64,000 nucleotides of DNA from positions 3,596,001-3,660,000 of the forward strand of contig NZ_VIWU01000001.1 in assembly GCF_007994075.1 (NCBI RefSeq). Reading direction: 5' to 3'. Shown in pieces: positions 34,582 to 43,737 of this stretch. The notes below the pieces were generated by a model. It searched no databases. It saw only the letters and a program-made list of their open reading frames with translations, and was not told the origin of the DNA. Origin of the DNA: Pseudonocardia hierapolitana (GTDB taxonomy: Bacteria > Actinomycetota > Actinomycetes > Mycobacteriales > Pseudonocardiaceae). Made by a program: the position numbers and the translations under genes. Position 1 is the first letter of the stretch. Each line of letters opens with the position of its first letter.

Positions 34582-35751
34582 GTGCTGACCACGCTCGCCG
34601 TCGAGAACTACCGCTCGCTGCGCGATCTCGTGCTGCCGCTGTCCCGGCTCACCGTCGTCACCGGGGCGAACGGGAGCGGGAAGTCCAGCCTCTACCGGGC
34701 GCTGCGCCTGCTGGCCGACGCCGCACGCAACGGGGCGGTCGCCGCGCTCGCGCGGGAGGGCGGGCTGCCGTCGGCGCTGTGGGCGGGTCCGGAATCGGTC
34801 GGCCGGGCGGTCCGGGAGGGCAGGGCGCCGGTCCAGGGCACGCGGCGCACCAAGCCCGTCGGGCTGCGGCTCGGCTTCGCGGGCGACGAGTTCGGCTACG
34901 CCCTCGACCTGGGCATGCCGATCCCCACGGAGACGGCCTTCAACCGCGATCCCGAGTTCAAGCGGGAGTGCGTCTGGCGGGGCTCGGTGCTGAAGCCGGC
35001 CACGCTGCTCGCCGACCGGGCCGGGCCCGTGGTTCGCACGCGGGCGGAGAGCGGGGCGTGGGGTGGGCAGCCACAGCGCATCGGCCTCACCGACAGCATG
35101 CTCACCGCGTTCGCCGACCCGCGGATCTCCCCCGAGGTGCTGCTCGTGCGGGAGCGCATCCGCTCGTGGCGGTTCTACGACCACTTCCGCACCGACGCCG
35201 ACGCCCCCGCCCGCCAGGCGCGGGTGGGCACCCGCACCCCCGTGCTCGACCACGACGGCGCCGATCTCGCCGCCGCGCTGCAGACGATCCAGGAGGTCGG
35301 CGACGCCGACGGTCTGCACGCCGCCGTCGACAACGCGTTCCCGGGCTCGCGGCTGCAGGTGGCGTCCGGCGATGACGGCCGGTTCGAGCTGAGGTTCCGC
35401 CAGCACGGGCTGCTGCGCCCGCTGTCGGCCGCCGAGCTGTCCGACGGCACGCTGCGCTACCTGCTGTGGGTGGCGGCGCTGCTGACCCCGCGCCCGCCGG
35501 AGCTGCTGGTGCTCAACGAGCCGGAGACGAGCCTGCACCCCGACCTGCTCCCCGCCCTCGCCGCGCTGATCTCCATCGCCGCCGCCCGCACCCAGGTCGT
35601 CGTCGTCACGCACGCGCGGCCGCTCGTGCGCGCCCTCGAATCCGTCGACGACGCCGCGGCACTGCTGGAGCTGGAGAAGGAAGTCGGTGCCACCGTCCTG
35701 GCGGGCCAGGACATGCTGGACCGGCCCTCGTGGCACTGGCCGAAGCGCTGA
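34582..35751 (+). CDS. AAA ATPase, RecF/OLD-like (AAA_21)
   Basis: The 389-residue protein is a single-domain P-loop ATPase: VENYRSLRDLVLPLSRLTVV at the N-terminus, Walker A GANGSGKSS at residues 28-36, an ABC-like signature LSDGTLRYLLW and Walker B LLVLNEPETSLHPDLLP, then VVVVTHARPLV. Such proteins resemble SMC-hinge-less RecF and the ATPase half of OLD or retron-type systems; no nuclease or toxin gene follows here. The GTG start lies 11 bp after the LysR remnant, so it probably has lost or borrowed a promoter. Role unknown. Confidence 0.8.
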   Translation: MLTTLAVENYRSLRDLVLPLSRLTVVTGANGSGKSSLYRALRLLADAARNGAVAALAREGGLPSALWAGPESVGRAVREGRAPVQGTRRTKPVGLRLGFAGDEFGYALDLGMPIPTETAFNRDPEFKRECVWRGSVLKPATLLADRAGPVVRTRAESGAWGGQPQRIGLTDSMLTAFADPRISPEVLLVRERIRSWRFYDHFRTDADAPARQARVGTRTPVLDHDGADLAAALQTIQEVGDADGLHAAVDNAFPGSRLQVASGDDGRFELRFRQHGLLRPLSAAELSDGTLRYLLWVAALLTPRPPELLVLNEPETSLHPDLLPALAALISIAAARTQVVVVTHARPLVRALESVDDAAALLELEKEVGATVLAGQDMLDRPSWHWPKR

Positions 35752-35876
35752 CCTGGTTCAATCAGGCCGCCGAGGGGCGGGGCAGGCCGTTCTCCGTCGA
35801 CTCGTGGCTCGCAGAGCCCCAGCCAGGCCGCTGGATCACCTACTGCGGTGCCCTCGTACCACTGCCGGATCCGTGA
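35730..35876 (+). CDS. Possible 48-residue protein overlapping the ATPase end
   Basis: A GTG inside the 3' end of the ATPase gene opens a 48-codon frame reading VALAEALTWFNQAAEGRGRP and later PGRWITYCGALVPLPDP. Codon third positions are GC-rich as in true genes. It has no recognisable family and may be a small partner, the tail of a lost gene, or chance. The remaining 70 bp to the convergent TetR gene hold nothing clear. Confidence 0.3.
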   Translation: MALAEALTWFNQAAEGRGRPFSVDSWLAEPQPGRWITYCGALVPLPDP

Positions 35877-35946
35877 TCATGGTCCGCCGGCGCGTTCGGC
35901 GGTGGTCGCGCGTGTGTGGGCCTCCGGCCCTCGCCCGCTCCTGCGG

Positions 35947-36531
35947 TCAGGACGAGACGCGGATGCCGCGCAGGAGGAGGTCGACGTACTCGTCGGCCAG
36001 CTCCTCAGGTGACAGCTCGCCGTCGGGTTCGAACCACAGGTAGGTGTAGTTGAGCATTCCGAGGATGCCCTTCACCAGCAGCGGCGGTGCCGGCCGCAGC
36101 GCGCCGGACGCGACGCCCCGGTCCAGTGCCTGGCGCCAGTACCCCTCGTAACGCTCGCGTGCCGCGATCACCTTGTCGCGCCGCTCGCCCGTCAGCGCCG
36201 AGTAGTCGCGGAAGAACACGGCCCACTCGGCGCGGTGCTCGGCGATGTTGCGGAGCAGCCCGCGGGCCATCTCGTGCAGCAGTTCCTCCGGCGACAGCGC
36301 GCTCGCCAGCGCCTGTTCCGCGTGGGCGTTCATGCGGTCGACCTGCGTGCGGCTGATCGCGTAGAGCAGGGCTTCCTTGCTCTCGATGTAGTGGTAGAGG
36401 GCGCCGCGGCCGAGGCCGACGGCCTTACCGAGCTCGGCGATCCCCGTGCCGTGGTAGCCGTGGCGGGCGAAGAGCTCGGCCGCCACCGCCACGACCCGCT
36501 CACGGTTCAGGTCGAACGTGCTCGTCGCCAT
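35947..36531 (-). CDS. TetR-family regulator of acyl-CoA catabolism
   Basis: The 194-residue protein has the TetR domain LNRERVVAVAAELFARHGYHG, then LGKAVGLGRGALYHYIESKEAL, which resembles the KstR2/FadR-like regulators of fatty-acid and steroid genes. It is last in the minus-strand arm (SDR, acyl-CoA dehydrogenase, TetR), 38 bp after the dehydrogenase. The related palindromes in the divergent promoter at 38496-38592 are its probable sites. An acyl-CoA ligand is the natural guess. Confidence 0.85.
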   Translation of the reverse strand: MATSTFDLNRERVVAVAAELFARHGYHGTGIAELGKAVGLGRGALYHYIESKEALLYAISRTQVDRMNAHAEQALASALSPEELLHEMARGLLRNIAEHRAEWAVFFRDYSALTGERRDKVIAARERYEGYWRQALDRGVASGALRPAPPLLVKGILGMLNYTYLWFEPDGELSPEELADEYVDLLLRGIRVSS

Positions 36532-36569
36532 CCACCGCTCCCGACCGGTCCGCCCCGCACGCGTCCAGG

Positions 36570-37739
36570 TTAGGCCGCCCCGTCGAACGCGTCGGCGAAT
36601 GCGTACCCGGCGACGAGTTCGCGCGCGGTGACCAGGTACTGGATGGTGGGCGTGCCCTCCTCGAGCCAGTTCAGCCGCGCGTCGCGGTACAGCCGCTCCA
36701 CCGGGTGGCGGCGCGTGTAGCCGATCCCGCCGTGGACGAGCAGTGCCCGGTCGGTCACGCGCCCGACGGCCTCGAGCCCGAACTGCTTCACCATCGAGGA
36801 CTCGGCGGGAATGCGCCCGCCCGCGTCCCACTTGGCGGCCGCGTCGGCGAGCATGCCGCGCAGTGCGTAGACGTCGATCGCCATCTCGGCCAGGTAGCGC
36901 TGCACGGCCTGGCGCTCGGCGATCGGCCTGCCGAACGTCACCCGCGACTGCGCGTGCCGCAGCGACAGCTCGAGCGAGCGCTCCGCGGTGCCGAGCGAGC
37001 TCGCGGCGATGAAGACGCGGCTGATCTCCAGGGCCCGCTCCAGGTGCTCCTGCCCCTGCCCCTCACGTCCGACGAGCGCGGGCGCCGCCACGCGCACGCC
37101 GTCGAGGGTCAGCAGGCCGTGCTCGCCGCCCTTGCAGCCCATCGTCTCCGGGAGCGGCTCGATGGTGAGGCCGGGCGCCCCGCGCTCGACGAGCAGCGCC
37201 GAGACCGCCCCGGGCGCGGTCTTGGCGAACACCATGAAGTGGGAGGCGATGTCGGAGTTGGTGATGAGCCACTTGCGCCCGTCGAGCACGTAGCCGTCGC
37301 CGTCGCGCCGCGCCACTGTGCCCAGGTCCGCCCCGGAGCCGTGGTCGGGCTCGGTGAGTGCGAACGCGAGCGACCGCTCACCGGTGGCCGCGCCGGGCAG
37401 CAGCGCCGCCTGCTGAGCCGGGTCGCCGATCTCGGAGAGGGCGTGGGCGAACGAGTTGTGCACGTGAACGAGCACCCGGATCCCGCCCTGGATCTTGGCG
37501 AACTCCGCGATGATCGGCAGGTAGCGCGCGATCGACAGGCCGCTCCCGCCGAACCGGCGCGGCACGAGCAGCCCGAACGCGCCGCACCGGCGCAGCACCG
37601 GGAGCACGATGTCGTAGGGGATGCGCTCCTCGTCCTCGATCCGCTGTTCCAGCGGGTCCAGCTCGTCCCAGATCGCGGACGTGATCGTCTCGCGGAGCTT
37701 GCGGTACTCGTCGTCGGTCAGCTGCGCGTCGGTGGGCAT
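36570..37739 (-). CDS. Acyl-CoA dehydrogenase
   Basis: The 389-residue flavoenzyme has the family blocks LAFALTEPDHGSGADLG, WLITNSDIASHFMVFA and FGRPIAERQAVQRYLAEM, and the FAD/dimer region VHGGIGYTRRHPVERLYRD. The catalytic Glu lies in WLEEGTPTIQYL near residue 365. It would introduce the alpha-beta double bond in an acyl-CoA made by the ligase of the divergent arm. Length is normal. Start ATG is 22 bp after the SDR stop, indicating one transcript. Confidence 0.92.
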   Translation of the reverse strand: MPTDAQLTDDEYRKLRETITSAIWDELDPLEQRIEDEERIPYDIVLPVLRRCGAFGLLVPRRFGGSGLSIARYLPIIAEFAKIQGGIRVLVHVHNSFAHALSEIGDPAQQAALLPGAATGERSLAFALTEPDHGSGADLGTVARRDGDGYVLDGRKWLITNSDIASHFMVFAKTAPGAVSALLVERGAPGLTIEPLPETMGCKGGEHGLLTLDGVRVAAPALVGREGQGQEHLERALEISRVFIAASSLGTAERSLELSLRHAQSRVTFGRPIAERQAVQRYLAEMAIDVYALRGMLADAAAKWDAGGRIPAESSMVKQFGLEAVGRVTDRALLVHGGIGYTRRHPVERLYRDARLNWLEEGTPTIQYLVTARELVAGYAFADAFDGAA

Positions 37740-37761
37740 GGGTGTTCCTCTCGTGGCGGAG

Positions 37762-38487
37762 TCAGAGGGACCAGCCGCCGTCGGCGGTCAGCACGGTCCC
37801 GGTGCAGAAGGTGGCGTCCTCGGACAGGAAGGTGGCGGCGCGCGCGATCTCCTCGACCGTGCCGAAGCGGCCGAGCAGCGTGGCGTCGGCGATGGCCTGC
37901 CGGGAGCGCACCGGGACCGCGGCCGTCATGTCGGTGTCGACGAACCCCGGCGCCAGGACGTTGACCCGCACGCCGTCGGCGGCGACCTCCTTGGCGAGCG
38001 ACCGGGCGAACCCGACGAGGGCCGCCTTCGCGCTGGCATAGGCGGTGTCGCCGGCGTGCCCAATCAGCCCGACGACGGACGAGACGAGCACGATGCTCGG
38101 CTGCCGCGACGCCGCGAGCGCCGGCAGCGCCGCCCGCGCCAGCGCCGCGCTCCCCCGCACGTTGACCTCGACGACGCGCCACCACTCCCCCGGGTCCATC
38201 GCGGTGAGGCGCCCGCCCCGCCAGCACCCGGCGTTGCAGATCACCCCGTCGAGCCGGCCCCACGCATCGGTCACGTCCCGGACGGCTGCCGCGGCGCTCG
38301 CGTCGTCGGCCAGGTCGTACCGGACGGGGAGCACCCGGTCCGGTTCCCCCGCCCAGGCCGGGTCGGGGGCGGTGCGGTACCCGCCCGCCACCCGCCGCCC
38401 CCGGCGGAGCAGCTCCCTGGCGATGCCGGCGCCGATCCCGCGCGAGGCCCCCGTGACGAGGACGGCCCGCTCATCGCATCGGCTCAT
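37762..38487 (-). CDS. SDR oxidoreductase, FabG-like
   Basis: The 241-residue enzyme shows AVLVTGASRGIGAGIA near residue 8, CNAG near 83, the catalytic Ser in LVSSVVGLIG and YASAKAALVGFARSLAKEV, and the C-terminal FCTGTVLTADGGWSL. This is the 3-oxoacyl reductase type, here more likely a hydroxyacyl-CoA dehydrogenase or alcohol dehydrogenase in a catabolic route. I chose ATG 38487; a longer reading would start inside the operator. It is first in the left arm, nine bases from operator site 2. Confidence 0.87.
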   Translation of the reverse strand: MSRCDERAVLVTGASRGIGAGIARELLRRGRRVAGGYRTAPDPAWAGEPDRVLPVRYDLADDASAAAAVRDVTDAWGRLDGVICNAGCWRGGRLTAMDPGEWWRVVEVNVRGSAALARAALPALAASRQPSIVLVSSVVGLIGHAGDTAYASAKAALVGFARSLAKEVAADGVRVNVLAPGFVDTDMTAAVPVRSRQAIADATLLGRFGTVEEIARAATFLSEDATFCTGTVLTADGGWSL

Positions 38488-38495
38488 GCTCAAGG

Positions 38496-38592
38496 AATGT
38501 ACCGATCGGTCCAAGCAAAGGCCAGTGTCGTCCGTCTCACCGGCTCACCAGCGATCTTCTTTCTCGAAAAAGTTTGGACCGATCGATCCAAA
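38496..38592. promoter_or_regulatory. Paired TetR operators between divergent arms
   Basis: Site 1 (38573-38592) reads TTTGGACCGATCGATCCAAA, symmetrical at 9 of 10 paired positions. Site 2 (38496-38515) reads AATGTACCGATCGGTCCAAG, symmetrical at 7 of 10 and sharing the CGATCG core and TCCAA half. One lies beside each divergent arm of the acyl-CoA cluster, so a single TetR protein could repress both. The stretch between them is the least GC-rich part of the locus and should hold the promoters. Confidence 0.6.
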
Positions 38593-38660
38593 CACCTTGG
38601 AATTCGATGCTCGCTGTGCTTTTCTGGCCAAGACCTTCCTCGACGACGCCGGAGGCATCC

Positions 38661-39941
38661 GTGGCGATCCAGACCGACGAGCGCGCCGGGGTCCACCCCG
38701 GCCGCGTGGCGCTGGCCAGCTTCATCGGCACCGCCATCGAGTGGTACGACTTCTTCCTGTTCGGCGCTGCGGCCACGCTGGTGTTCAACCAGCAGTTCTT
38801 CCCCACGCTGAGCCCGGCAGCGGGCACGCTGGCCGCGCTCGCGACCTTCGGTGTCGCGTTCGCCGCCCGCCCGGTCGGCGGCATCGTGTTCGGGCACTTC
38901 GGGGACCGGATCGGCCGCAAGCGGATGCTCGTGCTGTCCCTGGTGCTGATGGGCTCGTCCACGGTGGCGATCGGGTTGCTGCCCACCTACGAGCAGGCGG
39001 GGGCGGTGGCGCCGCTGCTGCTCGTGCTGGCCCGGCTGGTGCAGGGGTTCGCCGTGGGTGGCGAGTGGGGCGGCGCCGTCCTGATGGCCGTCGAGCACGC
39101 GCCGCCGGGCCGCCGGGCGTTCTACGGCAGCTTCCCGCAGGCCGGGGTGCCCGCCGGGCTCGTGCTGTCGTCAGCGGCGTTCCTCGCCGTGCAGCAGCTC
39201 CCCGAGGAGCAGCTGCTGTCGTGGGGCTGGCGCGTGCCGTTCCTGGCCAGCGTCGTGCTGGTGCTCGTCGGGCTCTACGTGCGGATGCAGATCGTCGAGT
39301 CGCCCGCGTTCCGGCAGGTCCGGGAGTCCGGGGTGGTGGCGAAGTTCCCGCTCGGCGAGGCGCTGCGGAGCGCCCCGCGCCCGCTGCTCGTCGGGATGGC
39401 CACGCAGGCGGCGGCCAACGTCCCGTTCTACGTGGTGTCGGTCTTCGTGCTGTCCTACGGGCCGAGCGCGGTCGGCGTCTCCCGCGAGGTCATCCTGCTG
39501 TGCCTGCTGGCGGCGTGCCTGCTCGACATCGCCACGGTGCCGTTCGCGGCCACGCTGGCCGACCGGATCGGGCGCCGCCGGATGCTGACGATCGGCGCCG
39601 CCTACATGGCGGCGGCGGCCTTCCCGTTCTTCTGGCTGTTCGACACCGGCGAGCCGTTGGCCGTGCTCGCCGCAATGATCCTCGTCGTGACGATCGGGCA
39701 TGCCGTCACGTACGCCGCGATCGCGGGATTCCTCGCCGAGATCTTCGAGGCGCGGCTGCGCTACACAGGCGCGTCCGTCGCCTACCAGGTGGGCGGCATG
39801 ATCACGAGCGGGCCGGCCCCGTTCGTCGCGGTCGCGCTCTTCACCGCGTTCGGCGGCTCGTCGGTGATCGCGCTCTACATCGTGGTCGCCTGCGCCGTCA
39901 CCCTGGTCGGGTTGCGGTACGCACCGGCGGGTGCGCGATGA
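38661..39941 (+). CDS. MFS metabolite:proton symporter (MHS family)
   Basis: The 426-residue transporter has the MHS signature: FIGTAIEWYDFFLFGAAATLVFN in helix 1, FGDRIGRKRMLVLSL after helix 2, RLVQGFAVGGEWGGAVL in helix 4 and GRRAFYGSFPQAG. Relatives import carboxylates such as shikimate, citrate or aromatic acids. It would bring in the acid activated by the ligase encoded next. I chose GTG 38661 for the GGAGG five bases upstream; upstream in-frame codons run into the operator. Its stop overlaps the ligase ATG. Confidence 0.87.
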   Translation: MAIQTDERAGVHPGRVALASFIGTAIEWYDFFLFGAAATLVFNQQFFPTLSPAAGTLAALATFGVAFAARPVGGIVFGHFGDRIGRKRMLVLSLVLMGSSTVAIGLLPTYEQAGAVAPLLLVLARLVQGFAVGGEWGGAVLMAVEHAPPGRRAFYGSFPQAGVPAGLVLSSAAFLAVQQLPEEQLLSWGWRVPFLASVVLVLVGLYVRMQIVESPAFRQVRESGVVAKFPLGEALRSAPRPLLVGMATQAAANVPFYVVSVFVLSYGPSAVGVSREVILLCLLAACLLDIATVPFAATLADRIGRRRMLTIGAAYMAAAAFPFFWLFDTGEPLAVLAAMILVVTIGHAVTYAAIAGFLAEIFEARLRYTGASVAYQVGGMITSGPAPFVAVALFTAFGGSSVIALYIVVACAVTLVGLRYAPAGAR

Positions 39942-41554
39942 ACGGCCGCACCGCGGTTGCCGATCGCGTCTGGCAGCAGGTGGAGGCCGGGCTGTCCCGC
40001 GACCCGGGCGCCGGGCTCAACACCGCGCAGGAGGTGTGCGGCCGGTATGCGAGCGCGGCGGGCCGGCTCGCGCTCGTCGTCCGGCACGCCGACGGCTCGG
40101 CCGAGCGCTGGACCTACGGCGAGCTCGACCGCGCAGCCGCCCGTGCCGCCGCGGTGTTCGCCCGCGCCGGACTGCGCCGCGGCGACCGCGTGGCGGGCCT
40201 GCTCTCCCGGCAGGCGGAGAGCTGGATCACCGCGGTCGCCGCATGGCGCAGCGGCCTGGTCTACGTGCCCCTGTTCTGCGGCTTCGGCACCGACGCCCTC
40301 GCCGTGCGGCTGCGCTCCTCCGGGGCGCGCCTCGTGGTCGCCGACCACCGTTGGCGCGCCGGGCTGGACGACGCCCTTGCGGCGTTGGACCCGGCGCCGG
40401 AGGTCCTGACGGTGACGCCCGGTCGCCGATCCGCCGAGCGGAGCTTCTGGGCCGAGCTCGATGCCGTCACCGCGGACGGCCCCGCGGTCGAGACGGCCGC
40501 GTCCGATCTCGCCACCCTGCTGTTCACCAGCGGCACCACCGGCGAGCCGAAGGCGTGCGCGATGCCGCACTCGGCGCTTCTCGCGGTGCTGCCGTTCGCC
40601 CGCTACGGGCTCGGCGTGGGCCGGCGCGACCTGCTGTTCACCTCGGCGGACCCGGGCTGGGCGTACGGGCTGTACTCCGCGGGAGCGGCACCGATGGCGC
40701 TCGGCGTGCCGCGGGTGATCTACGACGGCGACTTCGACCCCGATGCGTGGTGGCGACTGATGCGAGAGGAGCGCGTCACCTGCGTCGCCGGCGCCCCGAG
40801 CGCCTACCGCAGGCTGCTCGGTCCGCTCGCGCAGCAGGGTGTGCCCGCCGAGCTGCGGGCCGCCGCGGCCGCGGGCGAGCCCCTCGACGCCGACACGGCG
40901 CAGCGCTGGACCGCCGCGGGCGCGCCCGCGATCCGCGACGGGTACGGCCTCAGCGAGATCGGCATGGTGCTCTGCGACCTCGCCGACGGCGCGGCGCCGC
41001 TGGCGGGCACGCTCGGCGGCCCGTTGCCCGGGTTCGCCGTCACGCTCGTCGACGCGTCCGGCGCGCCGGTGCCGGAGGGCACCAGCGGCCTCGTCGCGAT
41101 CCGCAGGCCCCGCTACACGCTCACCGCCGGGTACGAGAACCGGCCGGAGGCGTGGACGGCCCGCTGGCAGGACGACCTGTTCGTCACCGACGACCGCGCC
41201 GTGGTGCGCCCCGACGGTCGCTGGCAGTTCCTCGGCCGGGAGGGCGACATCATCGTCACCCGCGGCTACAACGTCGGCCCGGTCGAGGTGGAGCGCGTCA
41301 TCGGCGAGCACCCGGCCGTCGCCGAGGTCGCCGTCGTCGCCGCCCCTGGCACGCGCGGCGGCACGGTCGTCCGGGCGGTGCTCGTGGCCGCCGATCCCGC
41401 GGTACCCCGTGACGAGGTCGAGCAGGCGGTGCGGGAGACGGTCGCCCGGCGGATCGGGCCGCACGCCAGCCCGCGCGTCGTCGACTGGACCGACGCGCTG
41501 CCCCGCAACGAGGTCGGCAAGCTGCAGCGGGCCCGGCTGCGGAGCTCGTCGTGA
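39938..41554 (+). CDS. Acyl-CoA ligase (AMP-binding family)
   Basis: The 538-residue enzyme activates a carboxylic acid to its CoA thioester through an acyl-adenylate. Motifs are in order: the P-loop LLFTSGTTGEPKACAMP near residue 193, DGYGLSEIGM near 334, the DDLFVTDDRAVV-RPDGRW hinge region near 412, and the catalytic Lys in NEVGKLQRARL near the end. The GYENRPEAW stretch is shared with medium-chain and benzoate-type ligases. Substrate is not evident. ATGA and GTGA overlaps couple it to the MFS and TRAP genes. Confidence 0.9.
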   Translation: MNGRTAVADRVWQQVEAGLSRDPGAGLNTAQEVCGRYASAAGRLALVVRHADGSAERWTYGELDRAAARAAAVFARAGLRRGDRVAGLLSRQAESWITAVAAWRSGLVYVPLFCGFGTDALAVRLRSSGARLVVADHRWRAGLDDALAALDPAPEVLTVTPGRRSAERSFWAELDAVTADGPAVETAASDLATLLFTSGTTGEPKACAMPHSALLAVLPFARYGLGVGRRDLLFTSADPGWAYGLYSAGAAPMALGVPRVIYDGDFDPDAWWRLMREERVTCVAGAPSAYRRLLGPLAQQGVPAELRAAAAAGEPLDADTAQRWTAAGAPAIRDGYGLSEIGMVLCDLADGAAPLAGTLGGPLPGFAVTLVDASGAPVPEGTSGLVAIRRPRYTLTAGYENRPEAWTARWQDDLFVTDDRAVVRPDGRWQFLGREGDIIVTRGYNVGPVEVERVIGEHPAVAEVAVVAAPGTRGGTVVRAVLVAADPAVPRDEVEQAVRETVARRIGPHASPRVVDWTDALPRNEVGKLQRARLRSSS

Positions 41555-42567
41555 GGCCGGCGCACGTGCTCGGCGCAGCGGTCGCCCTGCTGGTCGCGGC
41601 GTGCGCCGCGCCGGCGCCGGCCGAACCCCCGCCGGCAGTACCCCCGCAGGCAGTGGACGTGGCGTTCGTCCACGACATCCCCGGCACCCACCCGCGCATC
41701 CCGCACCTCGAGGCGTTCGCCGCGGGGATCGGCGACCGCACCGGCGGCGCCCTCGCGGTCCGCACCAACCCACAGGGCGAGGTGCTGGCCGGCCGGGCGT
41801 CCCTGGACGCCGTGCTCGCGGGCACCGCCCAGATCGCCGCGGTCAACATGGCCCACCTCGAGGCACTGGAGCCGCGGGCAGGCTTCATGAACCTCCCGTT
41901 CGGCCTGGACGACGCCACGATGGCCGACCCAGCCCGCCGCACCGCCGCCACCGAGGCGCTCGCCGACCTCGTGCGCCCGCACGGCGTCGAGCTGCTCGGG
42001 CTCATGCGCGGCGCCGACCAGCTCTTCGCCTTCCCGGAGGCGGACGTCCGGCGACTCGAGGACCTCGCGGGCCGCCGGATCCGGGTCGCGGGCGGCGGCA
42101 TCTACGAGAGCGTCATGCGGGGTCTCGACGCCGAGCCGGTGGCGATCCCGATCCCGCGGATCCGGGAGGCCATGGGCCGCGACGAGGTCGACGGTGTGTT
42201 CACCTCGCCGGGCGGATGGACGTCGGAGGTGCGCGGCGACGCACCGCACGCCGTGCAGGCGCCCGGACTGATGATGATCACCTACGGCGTGGTCGCGGAC
42301 GCCGCCTGGCTGGCCGCGCTGCCGGCGCCCGAACGCGCGGCCGTGGTCGACGCCGGGCGCGAGGTCACCGACACCTGGGTGCGGATGCAGCAGGACGACG
42401 AGCGCGTCGTCGCGGACGCGGCCGCCGACGGCGCCACGTACACCGTTCTCCCGGGACCCGAGGTGGCCCGCTGGCGCGCCGCGGTGGCCGAGGTCAGAGA
42501 GGGCTTCCTGGCAGCGCACCCCGACCTCGCCGCCCGGCTGCGCGGCGCGGGTCTCCTGGCCGAGTAG
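41551..42567 (+). CDS. Orphan TRAP-type (DctP) substrate-binding lipoprotein
   Basis: The 338-residue protein has a short lipoprotein signal ending LLVAAC with Cys18, then the DctP fold: FVHDIPGTHPRIPHLEAFA, RTNPQGEVLAGRASLDAVLAG and RRIRVAGGGIYESVMRGLDAEPV. Such proteins normally serve a DctQ/DctM membrane pair, but neither gene is present; the neighbours are a ligase and a thiolase. It may feed the MFS importer, act as a sensor, or use a TRAP pair elsewhere. GTG start overlaps the ligase stop. Confidence 0.8.
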   Translation: MRPAHVLGAAVALLVAACAAPAPAEPPPAVPPQAVDVAFVHDIPGTHPRIPHLEAFAAGIGDRTGGALAVRTNPQGEVLAGRASLDAVLAGTAQIAAVNMAHLEALEPRAGFMNLPFGLDDATMADPARRTAATEALADLVRPHGVELLGLMRGADQLFAFPEADVRRLEDLAGRRIRVAGGGIYESVMRGLDAEPVAIPIPRIREAMGRDEVDGVFTSPGGWTSEVRGDAPHAVQAPGLMMITYGVVADAAWLAALPAPERAAVVDAGREVTDTWVRMQQDDERVVADAAADGATYTVLPGPEVARWRAAVAEVREGFLAAHPDLAARLRGAGLLAE

Positions 42568-42581
42568 AGGAGAGGACTCCC

Positions 42582-43736
42582 ATGCGGGATGCAGTGATCG
42601 TGGATGCCGTGCGCACTCCGGTGGGCCGGCGCAAGGGCGCCCTCTCCGGGGTGCATTCGGCGGACCTGTCGGCGCACGTGCTCGAGGCGCTCGTCGAGCG
42701 CACCGGGGTCGACCCGACCGTCGTCGACGACGTGGTCTGGGGCTGCGTGTCCCAGGCCGGGGAGCAGACGCTCGACATCGCCCGCACGGCGGTGCTGGCC
42801 GCAGGGTGGCCGGAGACGATCCCGGGCGTCACCGTCGACCGGCAGTGCGGCTCTTCCCAGCAGGCGCTGCACTTCGCGGCGGCAGGCCTCGTGGCCGGGC
42901 ACTACGACGTGGTCGTCGCGGGCGGTGTCGAGTCGATGTCGCGGGTGCCGATGGGGTCCGCCGCGCAGGACGCCGATCCGCTGGGCCCCCGCTTCCACGC
43001 CCGCTACGGCGGCGTCACACCGACCCAGGGCATCGGTGCGGAGCTGGTCGCGCAGCAGTGGGGCCTCAGCCGCACGCAGCTCGACGACTTCTCCCTCGCG
43101 TCGCACGAGAAGGCTGCTGCGGCGCAGGACGCGGGCCGGTTCGACGGGCAGATCGCCCCGGTCCGGCTTCCGGACGGCGACCTCGTCGTCCGCGACGAGG
43201 GGGTGCGCCGCGGCTCGACCCCTCAGGCCCTCGCCGCGCTCGCCCCGGTGTTCCGCGCAGGCGACGGGGTGATCACCGCGGGCAACGCGTCCCAGATCTC
43301 CGACGGCGCCGCGGCCCTGCTCATGACCACCTCCGAGCAGGCGCGCCGGCTCGGCCTCGTGCCCATCGCCCGCGTGCACACGGCGGTGCTGGCCGCCGCA
43401 GACCCGGTGATCATGCTGACCGCGCCGATCCCGGCCACGCAGAAGGCGCTCGCCCGGTCGGGGCTGCGGCTCGACGAGATCGGCGCCTTCGAGGTCAACG
43501 AGGCGTTCGCGCCCGTGCCGCTCGCGTGGCTCGCAGACATCGGGGCCGACCCCGCCCTGCTGAACCGGGACGGCGGAGCCATCGCGCTCGGCCACCCGCT
43601 GGGTGCTTCCGGCGCCCGGCTCATGACCACGCTCGTGCACCGCATGCGCGAGGACGGGATCCGCTACGGCCTGCAGACGATGTGCGAGGGCGGCGGGCAG
43701 GCCAACGCCACGATCGTCGAGCTGCTGGGGAGCTGA
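42582..43736 (+). CDS. Acetyl-CoA acetyltransferase (thiolase)
   Basis: The 384-residue thiolase has an intact active site: nucleophilic Cys in TVDRQCGSSQQALHFAA near residue 89, NEAFAPVPLAW near 309, the His of IALGHPLGASGARL near 338 and the second Cys in MCEGGGQANA near 370. In a degradative cluster it would cleave a 3-oxoacyl-CoA. AGGAGAGGA precedes ATG. Two bases separate it from the following SDR, so the pair is co-translated. Confidence 0.92.
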   Translation: MRDAVIVDAVRTPVGRRKGALSGVHSADLSAHVLEALVERTGVDPTVVDDVVWGCVSQAGEQTLDIARTAVLAAGWPETIPGVTVDRQCGSSQQALHFAAAGLVAGHYDVVVAGGVESMSRVPMGSAAQDADPLGPRFHARYGGVTPTQGIGAELVAQQWGLSRTQLDDFSLASHEKAAAAQDAGRFDGQIAPVRLPDGDLVVRDEGVRRGSTPQALAALAPVFRAGDGVITAGNASQISDGAAALLMTTSEQARRLGLVPIARVHTAVLAAADPVIMLTAPIPATQKALARSGLRLDEIGAFEVNEAFAPVPLAWLADIGADPALLNRDGGAIALGHPLGASGARLMTTLVHRMREDGIRYGLQTMCEGGGQANATIVELLGS

Positions 43737-43737
43737 C

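Noticed and set aside
38045..41554. 1,169-codon plus-strand frame running from the SDR antisense through the MFS into the ligase
   Set aside because: Only the final 538 codons are a real protein (acyl-CoA ligase); the rest is shadow sequence with a chance read-through.
40839..43736. Apparent fusion of a low-complexity protein to thiolase
   Set aside because: The true thiolase starts at ATG 42582 with a good ribosome site; upstream residues are an out-of-frame reading of the ligase and TRAP genes.
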